A model generated the notes under the pieces. It saw only the letters and a program-made list of their open reading frames with translations. It made no database searches and was not told where the DNA came from. The position numbers and the translations under genes were made by a program. Of a stretch of DNA of 11,474 bases, positions 6,754-11,474 are shown one piece after another. Each line of letters begins with the position of its first letter. Position 1 is the first letter of the stretch. The DNA is from Christensenella sp. UBA5394 (lineage in GTDB: Bacteria; Bacillota; Clostridia; Christensenellales; CAG-138): positions 4,808 through 16,281 of the forward strand of contig DHOI01000099.1 in assembly GCA_002409725.1 (NCBI GenBank), written 5' to 3'.

Positions 6754-6762
6754 ATTATAACA
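6754..6762 (-). promoter_or_regulatory. Extended -10 promoter for the phage structural operon
   Basis: The minus strand reads TGTTATAAT, a full consensus -10 with the extended TG element. The -35 position (about 6777-6782) reads TTTTAT, a poor match, which an extended -10 can tolerate. Transcription would start near 6747 and run through both leader hairpins into the scaffold-like gene. The strength is inferred from sequence only. Confidence 0.55.
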
Positions 6763-6844
6763 GAACGTATGTACGGATAAAAGGGCAGCTTTCAGGCATT
6801 CTTCGGGCAAAAAGGCGATAAACAAAAAATAAATCAAATTTCCA

Positions 6845-6873
6845 TTTACAAAAACGGCCCCAGAGAATATAAT
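6845..6873 (+). promoter_or_regulatory. Sigma-70/SigA-type promoter for the decarboxylase operon
   Basis: TTTACA (6845-6850) and TATAAT (6868-6873) are separated by exactly 17 bases, close to consensus. Transcription would begin near 6880, leaving about 190 bases of leader before the TTG start at 7073. A weaker TTGACC at 6977-6982 has no good -10 at proper spacing. Confidence 0.7.
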
Positions 6874-6908
6874 AAATGCGATTCGGTGTTTTGCGATAGA
6901 CAGGAGTT

Positions 6909-6980
6909 ATGACCACCTTTGGCAGATTGCGAAAAGGTTCGCTTCTATTGAAAAAATCTAAACCCGCATCGCTACGTTGA
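6909..6980 (+). CDS. Possible 23-residue leader peptide
   Basis: Within the predicted leader, AGGAG followed by ATG at 6909 opens a 23-codon frame ending TGA. The peptide is basic (several Lys/Arg, no acidic residues) and begins MTTFGRLRKG. The Shine-Dalgarno-to-start spacing is only two bases, which argues against efficient translation, and no run of a regulatory amino acid is seen. It may be chance. Confidence 0.2.
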   Translation: MTTFGRLRKGSLLLKKSKPASLR

Positions 6981-6993
6981 CCCTTTTAGGAAT

Positions 6994-7008
6994 GGTTATG
7001 CCATAACC
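6994..7008. promoter_or_regulatory. 15-bp palindrome in the decarboxylase leader
   Basis: GGTTATG and CATAACC are exact complements around a single C. The symmetry suits a dimeric DNA-binding protein. It lies about 115 bases downstream of the predicted start of transcription and 64 bases before the TTG start, so a bound repressor could act as a roadblock, or the site could belong to an alternative promoter starting at TTGACC 6977. Confidence 0.4.
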
Positions 7009-7072
7009 CCAAGTTATAGCTAGCCTCATACCTATTTTCAAAACAAAAGAAAAATAAAAGGAGGATTCGACG

Positions 7073-8197
7073 TTGCAGCTTTTAGTTGAGCTTTTCGGCA
7101 ACATCGGCAATTTCACGCTGGAGCAGGGCGCAATGATCATCATCGGCGCGGCGCTGATCTGGTGTGCCATCAAAAAGGAGATGGAGCCTTCGCTGCTGCT
7201 GCCCATGGGTTTTGGAGCCATTCTGGTCAACCTGCCCATGGTGAATACCGAGGCCATCGAGACCTTATTCGAAGCGGGCATCGCCACAGAGCTGTTCCCG
7301 CTGCTGCTGTTCATCGGCATCGGCGCGATGATCGACTTTGGCCCCCTGCTTTCCAACCCCAAGATGATGCTTTTTGGCGCTGCGGCCCAGTTCGGCATCT
7401 TCTTCACCCTGGGCATGGCGACCCTATTTGGCTTCGAGCTTAAAGATGCGGCCAGCATCGCCATCATCGGCGCTGCGGACGGCCCCACCAGCATCTACGT
7501 GGCCAACTACTTCCATTCCAATTACCAAGGCCCCATCATGGTGGCGGCCTATAGCTACATGGCCCTGGTGCCCATTGTGCAGCCGCCGGTCATCCGTCTT
7601 TGCACCACCCGCAAGGAGCGCATGATCCGCATGCCTTATAGCCCCAGCGCCGTTTCCGGCACCACCCGCATCCTCTTCCCCATCTTCGTTACCCTCGTGG
7701 CGGGCACCATCGCCCCCAAGAGCGCGGAACTGATCGGCTTCCTCATGTTCGGCAACCTGATCCGCGAATGCGGCGTGCTGGGCAGCCTTTCCACCAGCGC
7801 GCAGAACGAGCTGGCCAACCTCATCACCCTGATGCTGGGCCTTTCGGTTTCCTTCCGTATGAAGGCGGAGGCTTTCGTTACCGTGGAGACCCTGGCCATC
7901 CTGGCGCTGGGCCTGGTCGCCTTCGTGTTCGATACGGTGGGCGGCGTGATGTTCGCCAAGCTCCTCAACCTTTTCAGCAAGAACAAGATCAACCCCATGA
8001 TCGGCGCGGCGGGCATTTCCGCCTTCCCCATGGCAAGCCGTGTGGTGCATAAGATGGGCCGGGAAGAGGATCAAAGCAACTTCCTGCTCATGCATGCGGC
8101 GGGCGCCAACGTCAGCGGCCAGATCGCTTCCGTTATCGCGGGCGGCCTGGTCATCACCCTGGTGGAGAATGCCCTGCATGCCGCCGGGCTTATGTAA
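7073..8197 (+). CDS. oadB: Na+-translocating decarboxylase beta subunit (OadB/GcdB/MmdB family)
   Basis: This integral membrane subunit decarboxylates carboxybiotin and couples the reaction to Na+ export in oxaloacetate, glutaconyl-CoA or methylmalonyl-CoA decarboxylases. The 374 residues are mostly membrane helices. Family signatures are PLLLFIGIGAMIDFGPLL (about 76-93), IIGAADGPTSIYVANYF (131-147, with the Asp of the ion/proton path at 136), the FGNLIRECGVLG re-entrant region (226-237), GAAGISAFPMASRVVH (311-326) and HAAGANVSGQIASVI (341-355). The length matches GcdB/MmdB of anaerobes rather than the longer enterobacterial OadB, so the substrate is undecided. The start is TTG with AGGAGG eight bases upstream. 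The small gamma/delta-like gene follows after 12 bases; alpha and biotin-carrier genes are not in the window. The protein appears intact. Confidence 0.92.
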   Translation: MQLLVELFGNIGNFTLEQGAMIIIGAALIWCAIKKEMEPSLLLPMGFGAILVNLPMVNTEAIETLFEAGIATELFPLLLFIGIGAMIDFGPLLSNPKMMLFGAAAQFGIFFTLGMATLFGFELKDAASIAIIGAADGPTSIYVANYFHSNYQGPIMVAAYSYMALVPIVQPPVIRLCTTRKERMIRMPYSPSAVSGTTRILFPIFVTLVAGTIAPKSAELIGFLMFGNLIRECGVLGSLSTSAQNELANLITLMLGLSVSFRMKAEAFVTVETLAILALGLVAFVFDTVGGVMFAKLLNLFSKNKINPMIGAAGISAFPMASRVVHKMGREEDQSNFLLMHAAGANVSGQIASVIAGGLVITLVENALHAAGLM

Positions 8198-8209
8198 AGG
8201 AGGATTGGC

Positions 8210-8368
8210 ATGAACAACTTCAATCTCGGCTTTAATCCCGCGGCCCTTTGGAATGTGCTGCCCATCCTGGGCAAAGGCCTCCTGGGCATCTTCGTGGTCA
8301 TCTGCGCTATCTGGGGCTTCGTGGTTTTGCTCAACAAGCTTACAGCGCCCAAGAAAGAAAAAAACTAA
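8210..8368 (+). CDS. Small single-helix sodium-pump subunit (OadG/gamma or delta-like)
   Basis: A 52-residue frame starts at ATG 8210 with AGGAGG overlapping the end of the beta-subunit gene, so the two are co-expressed. The product has a short N-terminus rich in Asn and Phe, one membrane helix (about 23-43, GLLGIFVVICAIWGFVVLLN) and a Lys-rich end (KKEKN). One-helix subunits of this sort (OadG, GcdD, MmdD) help assemble the decarboxylase by anchoring the carboxyltransferase and biotin carrier to the beta subunit. The usual extended C-terminal tail with a Pro/Ala-rich linker is missing, making it closer in size to minimal gamma or epsilon subunits. Position and helix support the call; exact subunit naming is uncertain. 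Confidence 0.75.
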   Translation: MNNFNLGFNPAALWNVLPILGKGLLGIFVVICAIWGFVVLLNKLTAPKKEKN

Positions 8369-8380
8369 GCGTAAACAAAG

Positions 8381-8409
8381 CAGGCTCCGCAAACGCGGGG
8401 CCTGTTTTT
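8381..8409 (+). terminator. Rho-independent terminator of the decarboxylase operon
   Basis: CAGGCTCCGC and GCGGGGCCTG (one T-G wobble) enclose an AAAC loop and are followed by TTTTT. It begins 12 bases after the stop of the small subunit gene and separates this operon from the regulator promoter. Confidence 0.88.
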
Positions 8410-8421
8410 ATGTATCTCGCC

Positions 8422-8450
8422 TTGACGCGGCAGGTTTGCCGTGATAAACT
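8422..8450 (+). promoter_or_regulatory. Promoter of the BlaI/BlaR1-like operon
   Basis: TTGACG (8422-8427) and TAAACT (8445-8450) are separated by 17 bases; the -10 matches four of six consensus positions. It sits just after the upstream terminator. Transcription would start near 8457, inside the dyad described as the operator. Confidence 0.6.
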
Positions 8451-8471
8451 TGGTTTATTCAAACAAACCAA
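8450..8471. promoter_or_regulatory. Candidate BlaI-type operator
   Basis: TTGGTTT and AAACCAA are exact complements separated by eight bases, a 22-bp dyad covering the end of the -10 and the predicted start of transcription. BlaI/MecI repressors bind such dyads as dimers and repress their own operon. The sequence is not the staphylococcal TACA/TGTA box, so the link to this repressor is from position. Confidence 0.5.
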
Positions 8472-8487
8472 CGAACGGAGGCGGGCC

Positions 8488-8850
8488 ATGGCGGATATCA
8501 AGCTATTTGAAGCGGAATATAAGCTGATGGAGATTATCTGGGAGCTGGAGCCGGTGAATTCTACCCAGCTCTCTAAGGTGTGCGAGGAGCGCCTGGGCTG
8601 GAAGAAATCCACTTCCTATAACATGCTGCGCAAGCTGGCGGATAAGGGCGCGGTGGAAAACAAAGAGGCTGTGGTTACAGCCCTGCTCAAGCGAGAGGAT
8701 GCTTTGCGGGCGGAAAGCGAGGCTCTAATGGAGCGGGCCTTCGCGGGCAGCGTGCCGCTGTTCGTGGCCACGCTTTTGGGCGGGCGCAAGCTCACGGCCA
8801 AAGAAGCGGAAGAGCTTAAAGAGTTGATCGAGGAGGCGGCAAAGCCATGA
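8488..8850 (+). CDS. BlaI/MecI/CopY family transcriptional repressor
   Basis: The 120-residue product starts at ATG 8488 behind a GGAGG site; the frame is open upstream but there it overlaps the small subunit gene and terminator. The N-terminal winged helix (about 8-65) has the family pattern: FEAEYKLMEIIWELEPVNST, recognition region ERLGWKKSTSYNMLRKLADK, then a short wing. The C-terminal helices (about 66-118; KREDALRAESEALMERAF, LFVATLLGG, LTAKEAEELKELIEEA) form the dimerisation part, including the region that the partner protease cuts in classic systems. Its last four bases overlap the downstream metalloprotease gene. The wing is short, as in many clostridial members. Targets other than its own promoter are unknown; this is not evidence of beta-lactam resistance. 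Confidence 0.9.
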   Translation: MADIKLFEAEYKLMEIIWELEPVNSTQLSKVCEERLGWKKSTSYNMLRKLADKGAVENKEAVVTALLKREDALRAESEALMERAFAGSVPLFVATLLGGRKLTAKEAEELKELIEEAAKP

Positions 8851-10502
8851 CGGACGGCGCTTTTATCACCCTCCTGAATATGTCCCTCACGGCGGGCTAT
8901 GTGGTATTGGCCCTGGCGCTCCTGCGCCTGCTCTTGCGCCGCGCGCCCAGGCGGCTGCTTTATGTGCTCTGGCTGCTGCCCCTTTTCCGGCTGATCTGTC
9001 CGGTGAGCGTGGAGAGCATGCTTAGCCTGTTGCCCAGTGCCCGGCCCATCCCGCTGGACTTGCCATACCAGGCCGTTCCGGCCATCCATAGCGGCATCCC
9101 GGCCCTCAATGCCGTGGTCAACCCCGCGCTGGCCCAATCCGCACCCCATGCGGCGGCCAGCGCCAACCCGCTGCAAATCTGGCTTTTTGCTGGGAAGGCC
9201 GTTTGGATGATCGGCCTCACCGCTTTGCTGTGCTATGCTATCGTCACGTATACCCGCCTGGCCTACAGCCTGCGCTATGCCACCTGTGAGGGGGATATCT
9301 GGCGCAGTGAGGTCGTGGCTACCCCCATGGTGCTGGGGCTTCTGCGGCCTCGCATCTATCTGCCCCTGCAAGCGGCGGGCGAAGGGTATATCCTGGCGCA
9401 TGAACAGGCGCATATCACCCGGGGGGATCATATCGTCAAGCCGCTGGCCTTTGTGGTGCTGTGTGTGCATTGGTTCAATCCGCTGGTATGGTTGGCCTAT
9501 GGGCTGATGGTCAAGGATATGGAGGGCGCGTGTGATGAGCGGGTGCTGCGGCGGGCCTCCCCGGCGGAGCGCGGCGAATATGCTGCCTGCCTGCTGGATA
9601 TGGGTACGCGCCGCAGTGGCCTGGCCGTGCCGCTAGCCTTTGGCGAAAGCGATACCGCCGGACGCATCAAGCGCATTCTCAACTATAAAAAGCCCGCTTT
9701 CTGGCTAGTCGCGGCCTTGATCGTCATCGCTGTTGCTCTATGCGTAACGCTGCTCTCCAACCCCGTAGGTACGCAGGTAATGCCGGAACCTGATATGGCC
9801 ATCATCGGCGGGGCGGATGGCCCCACGTCCATTCTCATAAGCGGGGCGGACGGCGCTGACGCTGCGCAGGCGATCTTGGGCGAGCTCGCGAACAGCCTCA
9901 CCATAAGCGGTGAGTTGACCATTTGCGGCCCGGATTTGAGCCTTTTCACTTTTATCGCGCTGGCGGATGAAAACCCCACCTATACCGTAGGCGTAGCGAA
10001 CGCAGCACAAAAGCTAGCCCAGTTGCCGGCGTATCCCTATATGTTGCTTTCCAGCCTCTCCCAAATCGAAGTGCTGGTACAGGATCCGGCGATAGAGGAA
10101 ATTTGCCTTTCCCATACCCTGCTTGGCGAAGACGGCAAGACACTTTATCACAAGCCGGATGGTTCGGCCCTGGATGAAGAAGCAACCTTCGATGTGTTTG
10201 TCGAAGAGGGCGCGGCGGATATACGCTATACCTACACCCTCCAGCCCTCGGCTCTGGTGGCCCTTTCCTCCCAGATCCAGCCCTATCCGGAGGGGGCCCT
10301 GCGCTGCTTCAGCCTGCGCTACCGCATCGGTGAGCAGTGGCAGGAATGCTGCTTCGTTTTGCGCACGGATGAGGGCATGTACGGTCCCGGAGAGGTGCAG
10401 GCCAAGGCAGGGGAGGGCGGCGCGCCCGTTAGCACCCCTGCAGACGGGGAAGAGCGCTATGCGCGGATGCGGCACACGCCCGCGCCCACGCCGGTGAATT
10501 AG
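8847..10502 (+). CDS. M56 family (BlaR1-like) membrane metalloprotease with a non-penicillin-binding C-terminal domain
   Basis: The ATG overlaps the repressor stop (ATGA), with GGAGG ten bases upstream. The 551 residues have helices near 13-31, 36-56, 111-133, 197-221 and 284-305. The zinc protease motif HEQAH is at 185-189, followed by RGDHIVKPLAF and VKDMEGACDERVL (222-234), the conserved acidic region of M56 enzymes. In classic pairs, an outside signal activates the protease, which inactivates the BlaI-type repressor. The penicillin-binding serine sensor (SxxK) is absent. Instead, residues 306-551 form an extracytoplasmic domain that opens with MAIIGGADGPTSILISG (317-333), a near copy of the OadB signature loop, and continues as an apparent alpha/beta domain ending in a low-complexity Pro/Thr tail. 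The signal it senses is unknown. No resemblance to beta-lactamase is seen. Confidence 0.87.
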   Translation: MTDGAFITLLNMSLTAGYVVLALALLRLLLRRAPRRLLYVLWLLPLFRLICPVSVESMLSLLPSARPIPLDLPYQAVPAIHSGIPALNAVVNPALAQSAPHAAASANPLQIWLFAGKAVWMIGLTALLCYAIVTYTRLAYSLRYATCEGDIWRSEVVATPMVLGLLRPRIYLPLQAAGEGYILAHEQAHITRGDHIVKPLAFVVLCVHWFNPLVWLAYGLMVKDMEGACDERVLRRASPAERGEYAACLLDMGTRRSGLAVPLAFGESDTAGRIKRILNYKKPAFWLVAALIVIAVALCVTLLSNPVGTQVMPEPDMAIIGGADGPTSILISGADGADAAQAILGELANSLTISGELTICGPDLSLFTFIALADENPTYTVGVANAAQKLAQLPAYPYMLLSSLSQIEVLVQDPAIEEICLSHTLLGEDGKTLYHKPDGSALDEEATFDVFVEEGAADIRYTYTLQPSALVALSSQIQPYPEGALRCFSLRYRIGEQWQECCFVLRTDEGMYGPGEVQAKAGEGGAPVSTPADGEERYARMRHTPAPTPVN

Positions 10503-10522
10503 GAATAAGGGATTACCCTACA

Positions 10523-10556
10523 TAAAACGGCCCGGCAATTGCGCCGGGCCGTGTTT
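10523..10556. terminator. Bidirectional terminator between convergent genes
   Basis: ACGGCCCGGC (10527-10536) and GCCGGGCCGT (10543-10552) pair perfectly around six bases. On the minus strand the stem is followed by TTTTATG and on the plus strand by GTTT, so it suits the aminohydrolase better but can serve both genes. It lies between the two stop codons. Confidence 0.82.
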
Positions 10557-10569
10557 CGCCGCCGGGGAT

Positions 10570-11474
10570 TTACATCCCCAAATACTGCAAGACTTTTTCA
10601 TTCGCCTTGTTGCTCAGCTTTTCCTCGTCCAGCCGGGCCAGGCGCCCCTCCCGCACAGTCACGCGGCCCTGCACGATGGCGGTATCCACGGCGCCCTTAA
10701 GGCCCACGGTGCAAAGTACGCTCTTAGGGTCGAGGCAAGCGCCGGTGAGCTCCAGACGACGGCTGTCGATGAGGAAAAGGTCGGCGCACTTTCCTGGGGA
10801 AAGCTGGCCGATATCGGCACGGCCCAGGAGGGAAGCGCTGCCCCGGGTGGCCATTTTGAGGATGTCGTAGCCGGAGGGCGCAGCATCGCCGCTGGTGAGG
10901 CGGTGCAACAGGAAGCAAACCCGCATCTCCTCGAGCAGGTTGCTGCCATCGTTGCTCGCGCTGCCGTCTACGGCAAGGCCCAGAGGCACGCCCAGGCGGA
11001 GCATCTCAGGCACCTTGGCCACGCCGCTCGAAAGCTTCATGTTGGAAATGGGGCAGTGGGCAACGCCCGTGCCGGTGCGGGCCAGTTCGGCCAGCTCTTC
11101 GCTGTTGAAATGGATGCCGTGGGCATACCATACGTCCGGCCCAGTCCAGCCCAGGGTTTCCATATAGGCATAGGGCCGCATGCCGAAGCGCTCCATGGTA
11201 TAGGTTTCCTCGTCCTTTGTCTCACAAAGGTGGGTGTGCAGGCGCACGCCGTATTGGCGGGCCAGCAGGGCGCTCTGGCGCAGCAGCTCGGCACTCACGG
11301 AAAAGGGCGAGCAGGGCGCGAGCACGATGCCGTGCATGGCCCCGGGCGCATCATCCTTCCAGGCTTCGATCAGCCGCTGGCTGTCCTTCAGGATCTCGTC
11401 TACGGTCTGCACCACGCTGTCCGGCGGCAGTCCGCCATCTTTTTTGGATAAATCCATGCTGCCACGGCTGGCGA
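10570..11474 (-). CDS. Metal-dependent aminohydrolase (8-oxoguanine deaminase / AtzB-TrzN-like), N-terminus off the window
   Basis: The frame is open to the right edge and the in-frame codons upstream of the Met at 11457 read A-S-R-G-S before M-D-L-S-K, a run that belongs inside this family, so that Met is internal and about 300 C-terminal residues are present. Amidohydrolase-superfamily enzymes of this group deaminate purines or triazines using a metal held in a TIM barrel. Visible motifs are GGLPPDSVVQ, APCSPFSVSAELLRQSA, the metal ligand region HTHLCE (about 11222-11240), YAHGIHF (about 11107-11127), HCPISNMKLSSG, and DGSASNDGSNLLEEMR with the catalytic Asp near 10966. The C-terminal beta segment LSPGKCADLFLID is typical. 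The first HxH motif lies outside the window. Substrate is inferred: 8-oxoguanine or a related purine is likeliest. It converges on the M56 gene. Confidence 0.85.
   Translation of the reverse strand, partial: ASRGSMDLSKKDGGLPPDSVVQTVDEILKDSQRLIEAWKDDAPGAMHGIVLAPCSPFSVSAELLRQSALLARQYGVRLHTHLCETKDEETYTMERFGMRPYAYMETLGWTGPDVWYAHGIHFNSEELAELARTGTGVAHCPISNMKLSSGVAKVPEMLRLGVPLGLAVDGSASNDGSNLLEEMRVCFLLHRLTSGDAAPSGYDILKMATRGSASLLGRADIGQLSPGKCADLFLIDSRRLELTGACLDPKSVLCTVGLKGAVDTAIVQGRVTVREGRLARLDEEKLSNKANEKVLQYLGM

Larger units (their letters stand above)
6643..7072. other. Divergent regulatory region between phage operon and sodium-pump operon
   Basis: This 430-base AT-rich stretch separates the two blocks. 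It holds back-to-back promoters (minus -10 at 6754-6759, plus -10 at 6868-6873), the two phage-leader hairpins, and a plus-strand leader with a possible short ORF, a small GCGAA/TTCGC hairpin (6929-6942) and a palindrome. No tRNA, integrase fragment or direct repeat suggesting an attachment site is visible, and I recognise no riboswitch. Confidence 0.6.

Noticed and set aside
6643..7072. Prophage attachment site at the phage/host boundary
   Set aside because: No tRNA end, integrase or convincing direct repeat is visible, and only one possible boundary is inside the window.
7424..8392. Minus-strand open frame of 322 codons opposite the pump operon
   Set aside because: The product is His/Gly/Asp-rich without a fold signal, while the opposite strand encodes a clear OadB-family protein.
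8248..8487. N-terminal extension of the BlaI-type repressor
   Set aside because: The extra 80 codons run through the small pump subunit gene and the terminator. The ATG at 8488 has the ribosome binding site and gives normal family length.
8616..9470. Minus-strand open frame of 284 codons opposite the repressor and protease
   Set aside because: It crosses the junction of two confidently identified genes and has no ribosome binding site or domain.
8488..10502. Beta-lactam resistance regulon
   Set aside because: There is no beta-lactamase or penicillin-binding protein gene and the protease lacks the SxxK-type sensor domain. BlaI/M56 pairs in Clostridia often have other roles.

Overview
The window joins two unlike blocks. 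Positions 1 to about 6,750 hold a minus-strand phage structural operon. Positions about 6,840 to 11,474 hold chromosomal-type genes: a sodium-pump decarboxylase membrane pair, a BlaI/BlaR1-type regulator pair, and a metal-dependent aminohydrolase cut by the right edge. GC-rich codon use, strong AGGAGG-type ribosome binding sites, a BlaI/M56 pair and a short (GcdB/MmdB-size) decarboxylase beta subunit point to an anaerobic, probably gut-associated member of the Bacillota (Clostridia). This is inferred from gene content, not from a marker gene.

Phage block, in transcription order (right to left): an extended -10 promoter (6754-6762), a leader with two hairpins of which the second looks like an intrinsic terminator, a scaffold-like protein, an N4-gp56 family major capsid protein, a roughly 235-base array of back-to-back inverted repeats, a small unknown protein, a head-tail adaptor candidate, a beta-propeller-like tail nozzle candidate, a 59-residue coiled-coil protein overlapping it by four bases, an ejection-protein candidate with a peptidoglycan-binding repeat, a BppU-like baseplate/fibre-attachment protein, a tail-fibre-like protein, and a protein running off the left edge. 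Spacing is tight throughout, apart from the array. The terminase and portal genes that usually precede scaffold and capsid are not here; the divergent neighbour is a metabolic gene. The block is therefore either a remnant, a split or domesticated structural cassette, or an assembly join.

Host block: a consensus-like promoter (6845-6873) and a roughly 190-base leader precede a TTG-started beta subunit of a Na+-translocating decarboxylase and a 52-residue single-helix gamma/delta-like subunit, closed by an intrinsic terminator. The carboxyltransferase and biotin-carrier subunits are absent from the window. A second promoter with a dyad operator then drives a BlaI-type repressor and an overlapping M56 (BlaR1-like) metalloprotease. 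That protease has no penicillin-binding sensor; instead it has an outside domain beginning with a copy of the IIGGADGPTSI-type motif, the signature loop of decarboxylase beta subunits such as the one 2.3 kb upstream. A hairpin usable in both directions separates this operon from the convergent aminohydrolase.

The observations most worth following are the shared decarboxylase motif in the BlaR1-like protein, the hairpin array after the capsid gene, the terminator-bearing leader of the phage operon, and the missing front of the head-gene module.
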